64,000 bases of DNA from 1-14-0-10-37-14 sp037130845 (lineage in GTDB: Bacteria > Patescibacteriota > Patescibacteriia > Patescibacteriales > Patescibacteriaceae): NCBI GenBank assembly GCA_037130845.1, contig JBAXSE010000003.1, positions 23,867 to 87,866 of the forward strand, given 5' to 3'. How positions within the stretch are numbered: the stretch's first letter is position 1; each line of letters begins with the position of its first letter. This document shows positions 17,430-25,439 of this stretch, piece after piece. The position numbers and the translations under genes were made by a program. The notes beneath the pieces were generated by a model. That model was not told the origin of the DNA. It saw nothing but the letters and a program-made list of their open reading frames with translations, and made no database searches.

Positions 17430-18035
17430 ATGAACAACAAGGTCAAGATAATCTTGGTGGCTATTATTATCATAATAATAGCCGGCATGATAGCGGCGTA
17501 TATTTGGCTTCAAACGAGCAAGGTGCAGGCGCCTGTCGCGCCATTCTTAGCGTCGGATGTCGTCCAGTCCAAAGCTTCGGCTTCGCCGCAGACGGACTTT
17601 ACTGCCAATACCACCAATTGGAAGACGTTTCAGAATGATAAATACGGCATTACTTTCTTGTATCCTGACTATATGGAATTCACCGGTTCGCAGGTGGCGA
17701 TGGCCAAAAATATTTTGTATACGGTCACGGCTAATTATGAAAAAGACGGCAATAATTTTTTCTATATCGCGGTTTATGATAGGGCCGGCAGCGAAAAGAT
17801 GATCGACCAAGAAATTGCCGACGGCAAGAATGAGTATAGCAATAGAGACGCGGCGATCGCCAATGGTCCGCTGACAGTAACTGACGGCGTCGGACTATTG
17901 GACAGTTATTATGCCAGCGCTTATTTCAAGGGAACCAAGTATATTTATAAATTTGAGTTGAGCCGCCCGGCTTATTCCCAAGAGCTGCTTGATTTATTCC
18001 AGCGCATCGTTCGCACTGCTAATTTAAATCAATAA
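17430..18035 (+). CDS. membrane-anchored protein with PsbP-like extracytoplasmic domain
   Basis: 201 residues. Residues 6-28 are a membrane anchor. From about residue 68 the sequence is WKTFQNDKYGITFLYPDYMEF, the opening typical of the PsbP-like domains found in many Patescibacteria secreted proteins. It ends with a helix LLDLFQRIVRTANL. Function unknown. Followed after 3 nt by another membrane gene, so the genes at 17430, 18039 and 18366 are probably one operon. Confidence 0.68.
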   Translation: MNNKVKIILVAIIIIIIAGMIAAYIWLQTSKVQAPVAPFLASDVVQSKASASPQTDFTANTTNWKTFQNDKYGITFLYPDYMEFTGSQVAMAKNILYTVTANYEKDGNNFFYIAVYDRAGSEKMIDQEIADGKNEYSNRDAAIANGPLTVTDGVGLLDSYYASAYFKGTKYIYKFELSRPAYSQELLDLFQRIVRTANLNQ

Positions 18036-18038
18036 AAT

Positions 18039-18356
18039 ATGAACAAAAAGATTTTGAGCTCCAGCCTCTATTGCGCTCTCGGTACCGCGGTCTACATCGG
18101 TTTAGTGTCTTGGCTCTTGGCTAATGCTAATCATATCTTTGGCCAGATGACCGGCGTGGTGGCGCCGATCACTTTCCTGTTGTTGTTTGTCGTTTCGGCT
18201 GCTATTACCGCCAGCCTGGTTTTGGGCCGGCCGTTAATGATGTATTTGGATGGCGCCAAGAAAGAAGCGGTCAAGCATTTGTTTGCTACTATCGCCTGGT
18301 TGTTGATTTTGACTATTGTTTTCTTGGGAGCTTTGGTTGTTAGAAATATAAAATAA
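18039..18356 (+). CDS. small membrane protein
   Basis: 105 residues with three hydrophobic segments (about 8-27, 40-62, 84-103). A short charged stretch GAKKEAVKHL lies between the second and third. No family is recognised with confidence. Second gene of a closely spaced trio. Confidence 0.65.
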   Translation: MNKKILSSSLYCALGTAVYIGLVSWLLANANHIFGQMTGVVAPITFLLLFVVSAAITASLVLGRPLMMYLDGAKKEAVKHLFATIAWLLILTIVFLGALVVRNIK

Positions 18357-18365
18357 TATACATTT

Positions 18366-18698
18366 ATGGCTAATGTTATTTATGGCGTAGATATTGATGC
18401 TCCCTTTACAGCCAGCCAAACGCGGGAGGCTTTGGTAGATTGCTTGTGCTTGGCGCACACCGAAGATGCTGAACTGGGCGCGGATACATCCGATACGGCC
18501 AGAAGTTATTGCGCCGATTTGGTCGAAAAGGCATTCGAAGAAACAGGCGGAGATTTCCAGGCACCTACCAAAGAATCAATCCTTAAAGCGCTTGCCTACC
18601 TGGCTGAGTTTGCCAAAAACTTTCGCAACCCGGAGATTGTTAAGAGCCATGTTGCTCAGGTGATGCGGATTATTGATAAACTGCCTGCCAAGGAATAA
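18366..18698 (+). CDS. conserved-looking small cytosolic protein, unknown
   Basis: 110 residues, acidic and predicted helical, with cysteines in DCLCLAH and RSYCADL. The N-terminus MANVIYGVDIDAPFTASQTREALV and the C-terminal helix ESILKALAYLAEFAKNFRNPEIVKSH suggest a small helical bundle. Function not recognised. Last gene of the trio starting at 17430; the stop is followed by a bidirectional terminator. Confidence 0.6.
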   Translation: MANVIYGVDIDAPFTASQTREALVDCLCLAHTEDAELGADTSDTARSYCADLVEKAFEETGGDFQAPTKESILKALAYLAEFAKNFRNPEIVKSHVAQVMRIIDKLPAKE

Positions 18699-18716
18699 TA
18701 GGCTTAAAATCGAAAT

Positions 18717-18743
18717 AAAAAAGCGGAGTTTTCTCCGCTTTTG
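18717..18743. terminator. bidirectional terminator
   Basis: Stem AAAGCGGAG / CTCCGCTTT between two convergent genes, with an A-run on one side and a T-run on the other. Confidence 0.85.
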
Positions 18744-18744
18744 T

Positions 18745-19332
18745 TTAGACTCTTTTTTGGTAAAAAGGTATGCCGTATGTCCTGTCGGCAAAGTGGGTGG
18801 TCGCATGCTTAAGCGCCGGTTGATGTTGGCTTAGGCTTAGCGAAATGACTTGGTCGCCAATTTTGTAATTGGAGTTAATGGCAATCAGATTGTGACGTTG
18901 CAAGACATTGGTGTGCAGGGCCAGCGCCAAGCTCTCAGCCGCGGTTAGCGGATGCAGGTTTGTCCGCAAAAAATAGTCGCTAACATCTACAGCGCTTTTG
19001 CCTAATAGCTTTTCACCTTCATTGATATCGCAAATAAAGTATGGCTCGTTGGCCGGCTCTATATCGGTAATATCTGACTCTTGGAGCTTGCTAATGCCTG
19101 GATGGTGAGCATGCCCAACCATCAGCATTTGTTGTTTAAGATTTAAATGGCTAAATGGGATTACCGGTAAAAATGGCAGAGAGACCGTGGTTATTATTAC
19201 TTGGCCGTCTAATAGCAGGAATCTTTTGCTGTCCAATTTACGAATAATTCGTCCAGGAACGCCCGCAGTAGCCAAAGTAGCCAATTGAGCGTCCATTAGC
19301 CTGGTTAAGTGATATTTGATGGCATGTGGCAT
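18745..19332 (-). CDS. DUF5701-like protein
   Basis: 195 residues from the ATG at 19332, chosen because GGAGG lies 6 nt before it; an in-frame ATG at 19344 would overlap that SD. The segment PYFICDINEGEKLLG, followed by LRTNLHPLTAAESLALALHTN, resembles the DUF5701 family of actinobacteria and other phyla. That assignment is from memory of the pattern. Function unknown. Convergent with the 18366 gene. Confidence 0.6.
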   Translation of the reverse strand: MPHAIKYHLTRLMDAQLATLATAGVPGRIIRKLDSKRFLLLDGQVIITTVSLPFLPVIPFSHLNLKQQMLMVGHAHHPGISKLQESDITDIEPANEPYFICDINEGEKLLGKSAVDVSDYFLRTNLHPLTAAESLALALHTNVLQRHNLIAINSNYKIGDQVISLSLSQHQPALKHATTHFADRTYGIPFYQKRV

Positions 19333-19413
19333 GATTGCCTCCAAAATAATGAATATTTAAAGAACTGTCGTTTACATCTTGTAAAATATGCAAAAATTTG
19401 TCAAACATATAGT

Positions 19414-20076
19414 ATGATAATCACCGGTAAACAATTTATGAGGCTTTTGCCTGTATTGTGGCCTATGGCTGTTTTGCTGGCCGTGGCCTTGGTGCTGATT
19501 ATCTGGTCATCCCAGAGATCGGGCCGGCCGGCCGCTTGGTTGGCCGAAGACAAGAATAATCTGGCGCAGACGGTCCGCCGCTTGGCAGTGGTACCGACCG
19601 AGAATCCTCAGATTAGCGAAATCAGCAATCCTGATGATTACAAAACCGAGGCTTTTCGCAGCTTGTTGGAGCGGGGAGACTTGCTGTTGGCGTATCCGGA
19701 AGGCGGCAAGCAATTAGTCTTCCGTCCGGCGCAAAACAAAGTTGTCTATGTCGGCGATCTAAAGGCGGCTGTTATCCGACAGCCGGCCAAGATCGAAGTG
19801 GAGATCCGCAATGGTTCGACCAATCTGGGAGCGGCCGCGGCGCTGGCCAAAATCTTGGCCCAGGATCAGAGCCTAAGCATCCTGGATATCAATCAAGCCA
19901 AAGATAATGCCTATCAACAGACTATGCTGATAGATTTGTCCGGCGGACAATACGTCTCGACAGGCTCGAAGATCGCCAAGGACTTGGAAGCCCAAGAGTT
20001 GAAAGCTTTGCCATCGGGCGAAGAACCAAGCAAAGCAGACCTGTTGATCATAGTTGGAAACAATCGGCAGCAGTAG
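19414..20076 (+). CDS. membrane-anchored LytR C-terminal domain protein
   Basis: 220 residues from ATG 19414 (an alternative start is ATG 19438). Residues 8-30 form the membrane anchor. The C-terminal part (KIEVEIRNGSTNLGAAAALAKILA, ending KADLLIIVGNN) matches the LytR_C domain that often follows LytR-CpsA-Psr enzymes. Here it occurs without the LCP catalytic domain. Probably an envelope-facing protein in cell-wall polymer attachment; role inferred. No SD. Confidence 0.72.
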   Translation: MIITGKQFMRLLPVLWPMAVLLAVALVLIIWSSQRSGRPAAWLAEDKNNLAQTVRRLAVVPTENPQISEISNPDDYKTEAFRSLLERGDLLLAYPEGGKQLVFRPAQNKVVYVGDLKAAVIRQPAKIEVEIRNGSTNLGAAAALAKILAQDQSLSILDINQAKDNAYQQTMLIDLSGGQYVSTGSKIAKDLEAQELKALPSGEEPSKADLLIIVGNNRQQ

Positions 20077-20143
20077 ATCTTGGATAATATTTTTTATATA
20101 AATAAAATAATTTATTATTTGTTCATTAAAATTGAGGTTGGCA

Positions 20144-20989
20144 GTGAAAGAGCTGTATCTAGATGAAGTCAAAAGACTGCGTGGCCATAGCGGCCTAAGT
20201 CCAAAGGAGACCGCCGACCTTGCCAAGCGCATACGGTCAGCTGATTTGGCAGCCAGGAATCACGTGATTGAATCTTGTTTGTTGTTGGTCGTGCAAATCG
20301 CGCGCGATAATTATCATTTGTTACCGGAGCGCAGTTGTCTGACTCTGGATGATTTGATCCAAGAAGGCAACCTCGGCTTGTTTAAGGCGTTGGATAAATA
20401 TAATCCCAGTACGGGCATGAAGTTTTCTACTCACGCCTATATTTATATCAGAAATGCTATCCGTAATCTGATTGCCGAATATGTACCCATAGTCCATGTC
20501 CCGATGAATGTCATTACGGATAACTTGCTGATAAAAAAGGCAGAACAAAAATTGATGTCCAAGCTAAACAGAACGCCGACTATTAATGAGCTGGTAGCTG
20601 AGACTGATATGACGGCTGATAAATTGTCGGGTAATGCTTGCCGGATGTCCGCCTATTATACGGTGTACTTGGAAGATTCTGTCAGCCAAGAAAATGAAAA
20701 ACTGACTTTTTATGATATCTTGCCGGACAAGCATTCTATCGAAGAATGTCTAAGGCGAGAAGAGCTTGACTATCTGGATTACTACCTGGCTAAGCTGAAA
20801 GATCGTGAACGAGATGTTCTTAAGCGTCTTTTTGGCCTGCATGGCCAAGAGCCTGAGATAGCAGTGGATATAGGTCCTCAGTTAAATATGTCTGACGAGC
20901 GTGTCCGTCAGATTAGCCGTGGGGCGCTTGCCAAGCTTAATAAGAAAATCAAAAGAGACGAACTAATCCTTCGCCTCAAAAACCTCTAA
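20144..20989 (+). CDS. alternative sigma-70 family RNA polymerase sigma factor
   Basis: 281 residues from GTG 20144, chosen because GAGG lies 6 nt upstream; TTG at 20132 is in frame. Region 2 is complete (LTLDDLIQEGNLGLFKALDKYNPSTGMKFSTHAYIYIRNAIRN, helices 2.1-2.4), followed by region 3. Region 4 carries the HTH (RERDVLKRLFGLHG, then NMSDERVRQISRGALAKLNK). There is no region 1.1, and the -10 recognition helix differs from the RpoD at 49533 (THAYIYIRNAIR against TYATWWIRQAIT). It stands at the left edge of the accessory array, suggesting it serves that region; this is inference. TTGTTCATTAA, seen before several array genes, also precedes it. Confidence 0.88.
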   Translation: MKELYLDEVKRLRGHSGLSPKETADLAKRIRSADLAARNHVIESCLLLVVQIARDNYHLLPERSCLTLDDLIQEGNLGLFKALDKYNPSTGMKFSTHAYIYIRNAIRNLIAEYVPIVHVPMNVITDNLLIKKAEQKLMSKLNRTPTINELVAETDMTADKLSGNACRMSAYYTVYLEDSVSQENEKLTFYDILPDKHSIEECLRREELDYLDYYLAKLKDRERDVLKRLFGLHGQEPEIAVDIGPQLNMSDERVRQISRGALAKLNKKIKRDELILRLKNL

Positions 20990-21006
20990 TTCTTGGAGGT
21001 TTTTTT
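20978..21006 (+). terminator. terminator after the sigma factor gene
   Basis: Stem AACCTC / GAGGTT overlapping the stop codon, followed by TTTTTT. Confidence 0.75.
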
Positions 21007-21280
21007 ATCCCTGCGAAGGCAGGGATCCCGGACCCGTTTTTTATTTGGTCACGGATTCTTCTTGTTAAATTTATTAAAATACCATAGCATATGTCATTCC
21101 CGCGAAGGCGGGAATCTACATCGTCACATAGCACAAACTTTAAGATTCCCGCCTCCGCGGGAATGACACGGAAAAGACAAGAGTGACACGTTAATAGTGT
21201 TTTTATATATATTTTGATATTGCTGCGGCTATTCTGATTGATAAAACGGATCCAGGATCCCGGACGAGTACTCCGGGATA
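21007..21280. repeat. REP-like palindrome cluster
   Basis: One ATCCCTGCGAAGGCAGGGAT copy lies at 21007-21028. An inverted pair of a 25-bp element follows (21093-21117 and 21143-21167; arms ATTCCCGCGAAGGCGGGAAT and its near-complement). A GGATCCCGG / CCGGGATA relative lies at 21247-21280. The inverted pair with a 25-nt gap looks like a miniature mobile element. The same pair recurs at 47455-47529 and a single copy at 34113-34137. Confidence 0.75.
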
Positions 21281-21291
21281 AAATGCATTGC

Positions 21292-21320
21292 TTGACTTTC
21301 CAAATCAAATATGCTTTAAT
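21292..21320 (+). promoter_or_regulatory. sigma-70 promoter at island start
   Basis: TTGACT (21292-21297), 17-bp spacer, TTTAAT (21315-21320) with TG one base upstream. It leaves a leader of about 43 nt to the ATG at 21370. Confidence 0.65.
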
Positions 21321-21369
21321 ATTGGCAATTAACAAAAAAACAGTTTTTTCACAATTTAGGAATATTACT

Positions 21370-21744
21370 ATGAATGATTTCGGTTTACCGCTCCGCGACG
21401 CAATCAGCGAGCATTTCTTGTGCATTATGCATGCTTTATTGCATCCAGCAGACAATCTGTCCGAAGCCCGCCAATTATTAGGCGACTTCAAGCAGTTGTT
21501 GATAGAAAGGGGATACGACAAAGCCAGCCATTCTTTTAAGGTTGATACTGCCTGGCTGGAATCCGGCCTCGACACCTTGGAGCAGGTATACCTGCCGGCC
21601 AAGGACCCTTCGGCCGACCATTACGTCAAGGCTCTGCGGGAATATCGTCAGGTCTTAGATCAGTTCTGTGAAGATTGCCTTTTGATGATACCGCCGGAGC
21701 TACAATCGGCCGATATCGTCGGCGAAGATTTAACTATTTTATAA
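21370..21744 (+). CDS. small helical protein of the accessory island
   Basis: 124 residues from ATG 21370. The longer reading frame would run back through a REP repeat and the promoter, so it is rejected. The product is acidic and helical (AISEHFLCIMHALLHP, LLGDFKQLLIERGYDKASH, DTLEQVYLP, ALREYRQVLDQFCEDCLL). No family recognised. First gene of a plus-strand run (21370, 21764, 22530) that ends at the hairpin near 22840. Confidence 0.65.
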   Translation: MNDFGLPLRDAISEHFLCIMHALLHPADNLSEARQLLGDFKQLLIERGYDKASHSFKVDTAWLESGLDTLEQVYLPAKDPSADHYVKALREYRQVLDQFCEDCLLMIPPELQSADIVGEDLTIL

Positions 21745-21763
21745 CCAATTTCAGGAGAGAAAA

Positions 21764-22504
21764 ATGAAAGAAGTAAATCTTAAGGATTTGAGCGACTTAA
21801 CCGGCATCGGCGAGATTGAGTTCAAGCTGGCCCTGGATATGGATCTAGACTTTGCCTCGACCGAGGAAGCCAAGCGAGCCTTCAAGCTGGCTGGCTACGA
21901 GCATACTAAGATTGATTTGATCTTGGAGCGGTGGCTGCAGTTATGCCAGACCTATGATGACTATCGTGACTTTTGTCGTCAGGCCCCTAAGGCAAGCCCG
22001 CTAGTGATTACCGCCGGCATCAAATGGATAGAAACCGCAAGAACCTCGCAACAGGCCCACGCCATCTGCAATTTTATGCATGATGAAAAGGAGCTGTATC
22101 ATCATCAATGCTACAAGGATGCCCTAGGCACCTGGAATGCCATTTCGAAGTATGAGGCTGTCACAGCTCAGACGCTCGATGAGGCCTATGCCGCCTTTAA
22201 CAACGCTCCGGACCGAAGCGAAGCAAAATTGCTGGCCATGGAAAGACGCCAAGCCCTATCTACGACTTTTGCTGATTTTAAGACTCTGCATAATAGCGCT
22301 TCTTATCATCGGGAATACAATGAATTCATGGAGAATCTGCCCGACCGCTGGATTGATGTCTGCGTCACGATTCCGCAGGCGCAAGAAGTCTACAAACTGA
22401 CCAAAGATGGCACCGCCAACCGATTGAAAGCAATCAGAAAAATATACCAGCTGCAAGCAGAAAATCTGCCGCCAGCTGTAGAAGAAGACAATATACCGTA
22501 TTAA
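21764..22504 (+). CDS. helical-repeat protein, unknown
   Basis: 246 residues with SD AGGAGAG before the ATG. From about residue 40 the sequence repeats every 35-40 residues with a Trp-led helix and a Tyr/Phe-led partner: WLQLCQTYDDYRDFCRQAP, WIETARTSQQAHAICNFM, WNAISKYEAVTAQTLDEAY, WIDVCVTIPQAQEVYKL. This suggests a small alpha-solenoid for protein contact. Preceded by 19 nt and followed by 25 nt, so within the 21370 operon. Family not recognised. Confidence 0.65.
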   Translation: MKEVNLKDLSDLTGIGEIEFKLALDMDLDFASTEEAKRAFKLAGYEHTKIDLILERWLQLCQTYDDYRDFCRQAPKASPLVITAGIKWIETARTSQQAHAICNFMHDEKELYHHQCYKDALGTWNAISKYEAVTAQTLDEAYAAFNNAPDRSEAKLLAMERRQALSTTFADFKTLHNSASYHREYNEFMENLPDRWIDVCVTIPQAQEVYKLTKDGTANRLKAIRKIYQLQAENLPPAVEEDNIPY

Positions 22505-22529
22505 TAATTATATCCAGAAAGGTTTTACC

Positions 22530-22826
22530 ATGAGTAATGTTATAGTTGAGCTCTCTATCGAAGAATTTATGGAAACTGGCAAAAAGTTGCAATTATATAT
22601 TGGTCGCAATATCAATATAGTTTCGGACTTATTTGCGCATCCGGTCAAAGCAAAGCTTTTGGGCTTTGATAATCAACACATAGACGTGATACTGGCTGTC
22701 GAAAATGTCTGGTCTCCATATAGTTGGGCAGTTGTCAGACACATCTTCTCTGAAGGCTATGACGAGCATCTCTATGCCGCCTCGCCTCGAGCAAGAGAAA
22801 TAGCAGAGATGAAGCAATATTCCTAA
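22530..22826 (+). CDS. small protein, unknown
   Basis: 98 residues, SD AGAAAGG. Mixed alpha/beta composition with KAKLLGFDNQHIDVILAVENVW and SWAVVRHIFSEGYDEHLY. No motif recognised. Last gene of the 21370-22826 run; a hairpin follows at 22840. Confidence 0.6.
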   Translation: MSNVIVELSIEEFMETGKKLQLYIGRNINIVSDLFAHPVKAKLLGFDNQHIDVILAVENVWSPYSWAVVRHIFSEGYDEHLYAASPRAREIAEMKQYS

Positions 22827-22837
22827 TTAGTTATCAC

Positions 22838-22868
22838 AATAGTCTGCCACAACGGCAGGCTATTTATT
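22838..22868 (+). terminator. hairpin terminator
   Basis: Imperfect stem AATAGTCTGCC / GGCAGGCTATT followed by TATTT, 12 nt after the stop at 22826. Confidence 0.65.
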
Positions 22869-22881
22869 TTATACGCAAGCT

Positions 22882-23090
22882 GCCAAGGTTCCAGGTATCC
22901 CTGGAACCTTGGCAGACCGTATAATCCCGGCTACTGCCGGGAAATGCCACGATTAGCCAAGGTTCCAAGTACCCTTGGAATGGCGGACCGCATAATCCCG
23001 CCTACTGGCGGGAAATGCCACAACCTTGCCAAGGTTCCAGGTATCCCTGGAATGGCGGACCGCGTAATCCCGGCTACTGGTGGGGATATT
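22882..23090. repeat. three tandem 72-74 bp palindromic units (family R73)
   Basis: Units begin with GCCAAGGTTCCA at 22882, 22956 and 23028. Each contains a long palindrome (CCAAGGTTCCA / TGGAACCTTGG in the first) and a second one (CCCGG / CCGGG), joined by GGCGGACCGCATAAT or similar. The same unit occurs twice at 29430-29573 and twice at 33964-34083 and nowhere else in the window. No ORF. Confidence 0.85.
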
Positions 23091-23141
23091 TCTCTAATAT
23101 TAAGCAAATTATGGCTACATGTGCCGAGCGGAGTTGAGGTA

Positions 23142-23170
23142 TTGACAAGATGCAAATACTATGTTACAAT
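23142..23170 (+). promoter_or_regulatory. sigma-70 promoter
   Basis: TTGACA (23142-23147), 17-bp spacer, TACAAT (23165-23170); drives the gene at 23236. Confidence 0.75.
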
Positions 23171-23235
23171 GTATTGACAAAGTACCTTTTACTTTAAATA
23201 TTTTCCAAAACCATACTCGCTGAAAGGAGCCTGTC

Positions 23236-23586
23236 ATGAGAACGATCGAAACTACTATTACCAAAACGCATCGTATTCCTGAAGTAGGAGACGTATTGTA
23301 CATCCATTCTTACTCCAGCAGCATCAGCGATGTTACTGGTGGACGTGTTACCGTTAGAGAGGTAACAAAAGAAAACGGCCAGTACTTTATCAGGTACGCC
23401 GAACCGGGTTTTGAGAATAGCCAATCATCATGGGATGAACATGGTGAATTCTCACCGGAGAACCAGCGCAAGTTGAAGGAGAGATTCGGCAACCAGATGG
23501 CCAGCAGAGAAGAGCTCGATGGACGAGACTTCGATGATGGAGACTGGCACGATGACGGTTCTCCCCGCGACGGCGACGAATGGTAG
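23236..23586 (+). CDS. small acidic protein, unknown
   Basis: 116 residues with SD AAAGGAG. The N-terminal half looks like a small beta-barrel (VGDVLYIHSY, GGRVTVREVTKENGQYFIRY). The C-terminal third is very acidic, with repeated D, G, E and W (FDDGDWHDDGSPRDGDEW). No family recognised. It has its own promoter and a terminator at 23611, so it is a single-gene unit between the R73 repeats and the TrmB gene. Confidence 0.62.
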   Translation: MRTIETTITKTHRIPEVGDVLYIHSYSSSISDVTGGRVTVREVTKENGQYFIRYAEPGFENSQSSWDEHGEFSPENQRKLKERFGNQMASREELDGRDFDDGDWHDDGSPRDGDEW

Positions 23587-23610
23587 CCGAGATTGTAGGT
23601 CATAAAATGT

Positions 23611-23637
23611 AGAGGTCTGACCAACCTCTTTTTTTTG
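23611..23637 (+). terminator. rho-independent terminator
   Basis: Stem AGAGGT / ACCTCT followed by an eight-T run. Confidence 0.8.
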
Positions 23638-23690
23638 CGCCCAAAAAATTATTTGATAATGTCAGGCTTTTTTGACAAATACGCGATTTC

Positions 23691-23719
23691 TTGCCAATAC
23701 CTTAGAAATATGCTATAAT
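23691..23719 (+). promoter_or_regulatory. promoter of the TrmB-like gene
   Basis: TTGCCA (23691-23696), 17-bp spacer with TG before the -10, TATAAT (23714-23719). The predicted start of transcription near 23726 lies downstream of the ATG at 23724, which argues for the ATG at 23748. Confidence 0.7.
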
Positions 23720-23747
23720 TGAAATGTCAATAAATAATAGCAACTAT

Positions 23748-24509
23748 ATGTTAGATAAAGATTTGCAGGATTACGGTCTCAGCGACAAGGAAGCCAAGGT
23801 CTATCTGGCGGCTTTGGAATTGGGCCAGGCGACGGTGCAGCAGATTGCGGCCAAGGCCGACGTCAACCGCGCTACTACTTATGTGGCTATCGAGACGCTG
23901 GTCAATATCGGCCTGATGTCCAGTTTCTACCAGGGCAAGAAGCAATTCTTCGTGGCTACCAGCCCGGAGCGCCTGTTGGAATTGGTGGATACGGAAAAAG
24001 CCCGCCTGGAAACCAGACGGGAGAAATTGGTCAAGATCATGCCGCAGCTGGATTCGATCAATAATCGCAAGGACAGCAAGCCGGTAGTTAAATATTACGA
24101 AGGCAAGGCGGGGATCAATGCTATGAACGACGAGTTTATGAATACGGATGTGAATGTCATGAAAATGGCCTATTCGGTTGATGCGGTGCGTAATTTCTTC
24201 AATGACAGCGAACGACAAGACCAGATCAAGAAGCGCAAGAACAAACATATTATTAACCAGGTTATCTATACTTATAAAGAAGGTAGTCATCAGAGTGACG
24301 AATTGAGCAAGCGCCGCAAAGTACCCTATGACCAGTTTCCTATTTCGGCTGATATTACGGTGGCCGGCAACAAGATCCGTTTGGCTAATTTAAAAAATAA
24401 AATCGGAGGTATTATTATCGAAGACAAAGAGATTGCCGAATCCTTGGCGGCCATCCTCGACTTGGCCTGGGAGGCAGCCGAAAAGTACGAAAACGAAAAA
24501 GAACGCTGA
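23748..24509 (+). CDS. TrmB-family transcriptional regulator
   Basis: 253 residues from ATG 23748 (an ATG at 23724 would precede the predicted transcription start). The N-terminal winged HTH is typical of TrmB: LQDYGLSDKEAKVYLAALELGQATVQQIAAKADVNRATTYVAIETLVNIGL. A coiled-coil follows (EKARLETRREKLVKIMPQLDSI), then an effector-like domain. TrmB regulators respond to sugars in archaea; Patescibacteria often carry several with unknown ligands. It lies inside the accessory island but uses no SD, as core genes do. Confidence 0.9.
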   Translation: MLDKDLQDYGLSDKEAKVYLAALELGQATVQQIAAKADVNRATTYVAIETLVNIGLMSSFYQGKKQFFVATSPERLLELVDTEKARLETRREKLVKIMPQLDSINNRKDSKPVVKYYEGKAGINAMNDEFMNTDVNVMKMAYSVDAVRNFFNDSERQDQIKKRKNKHIINQVIYTYKEGSHQSDELSKRRKVPYDQFPISADITVAGNKIRLANLKNKIGGIIIEDKEIAESLAAILDLAWEAAEKYENEKER

Positions 24510-24524
24510 TTTCTCAGCGTTCCT
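24502..24524 (+). terminator. hairpin overlapping the TrmB gene stop
   Basis: Stem AACGCTGA / TCAGCGTT with loop TTTC, overlapping the TGA stop. Confidence 0.6.
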
Positions 24525-24899
24525 TGTATATAGCCAGTTTCTGGCTATGGGCCATGCTCATTGGTAAAAGCGTTAATTCTTTAGCGCTTTTTTGTTGGTT
24601 GCGGAATCCTAGCGAACGACATATTCTTTATAATGTCGTTAACAAATCGTTAGGCATTTCCCAAAAGTTTCCTGTATATTCTTTGCCGCTTCGTGCCAAG
24701 TATTTTGTCTCGCCAGTAGCGGTTTGCTATAAATCTCCCATGTTGAATTTCTCCTGTGTAATTAATGAACGAATTGTTATTTATTTTTCCTCGGATGAGG
24801 ATTTTTTAAACTATGTAATTTTGGTGAATGTATCTGTAGGTGTTCGCTAGCGACGGTAATGAAGCCGTGCGCTAGCCCCCAAGACACCATCTAGGTAGA
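24525..24899. other. intergenic stretch without convincing gene
   Basis: Contains a terminator-like hairpin (24563-24592, AAAAGCG / CGCTTTTTT) and a palindrome AACGACAT / ATGTCGTT near 24614-24640. At 24875-24899 is the block CCCCCAAGACACCATCTAGG, which has a relative at 29273-29292. A 108-codon frame at 24524-24850 runs through these hairpins, has no SD and unlikely composition; it was not called. Confidence 0.6.
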
Positions 24900-24914
24900 T
24901 TAGCAATCTCCCAT
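24900..24914 (-). CDS. possible four-codon mini-ORF with strong SD
   Basis: AAGGAGG lies 6 nt before ATG GGA GAT TGC TAA on the minus strand. It is far too short for a protein. It may act as a regulatory leader peptide or be the remnant start of a lost gene. It lies 22 nt after the stop of the 24937 gene. Confidence 0.3.
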   Translation of the reverse strand: MGDC

Positions 24915-24936
24915 GATGCACCTCCTTATCATTAGT

Positions 24937-25131
24937 TTAACAATTGTTCACATCTTCGTCGTTCACAGATCTTGTCGGCCATACCGGCGAGATAATCGCT
25001 CCTCGGCTATCGGCTTCAATGTATTCGTGCGATCGATAACGAGCTGAATCAGCTCGATGCTGTTGAACCGCGCCGCCAATATTAGTGATCGAGCGGCTCA
25101 TTGTTGGACTGGATGATAAGTGAATCATCAT
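24937..25131 (-). CDS. 64-residue protein, unknown
   Basis: Start ATGATG at 25131 with SD AGAAAGGA eight bases upstream and a good promoter (TTGACA, 17 bp, TAGTAT) 58 nt before the start. The product is rich in Ser, Arg and Ile with no membrane segment and no known motif. It is the only convincing minus-strand gene between 19.3 and 44.3 kb. It is divergent from the array promoter at 25405, so it could be a local regulator; that is speculation from position. Confidence 0.5.
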   Translation of the reverse strand: MMIHLSSSPTMSRSITNIGGAVQQHRADSARYRSHEYIEADSRGAIISPVWPTRSVNDEDVNNC

Positions 25132-25188
25132 GGTATCCTTTCTGGATTGTTAAGGAAATTGTTAATTACTATTTACATTTGCTCATAC

Positions 25189-25217
25189 ATACTATCATAT
25201 ATTTGATAAATTGTCAA
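25189..25217 (-). promoter_or_regulatory. minus-strand promoter
   Basis: On the minus strand TTGACA (25217-25212), 17-bp spacer, TAGTAT (25194-25189). Confidence 0.7.
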
Positions 25218-25228
25218 TAGCTAGTAGC

Positions 25229-25277
25229 AAAATGCCATATATAATACCTATATTTAGGTCTCTATATGGCATTTTTT
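25229..25277. terminator. nested hairpin between divergent promoters
   Basis: Outer stem AAAATGCCATATA / TATATGGCATTTT enclosing CCTA / TAGG, with a T-run on the plus side. It could insulate the two divergent promoters. Confidence 0.65.
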
Positions 25278-25404
25278 TGTTAATAACTGTAAATAATATC
25301 TGACAAAATATTTTGCATTGGATAAATATTAGCAAAATATAACAATAATATTTAGCCAATATTAAATAAAAAGTAAGTATAATATCTATTCTTGTCAAAG
25401 ACTC

Positions 25405-25433
25405 TTGACAAGATTGTTTTTGTGTGATATAAT
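25405..25433 (+). promoter_or_regulatory. consensus sigma-70 promoter at head of array
   Basis: Exact TTGACA (25405-25410), exactly 17 bp, exact TATAAT (25428-25433), preceded by TTGTC repeats. It drives a leader of about 280 nt and the first array gene at 25721. Confidence 0.85.
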
Positions 25434-25439
25434 GTTTCA

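Noticed and set aside
22882..23090. CRISPR array
   Set aside because: Units are 72-74 bp direct repeats with no unique spacers of uniform length, and no cas genes are present.
24524..24850. 108-codon plus-strand frame
   Set aside because: No SD, runs through two hairpins, and atypical residue composition.
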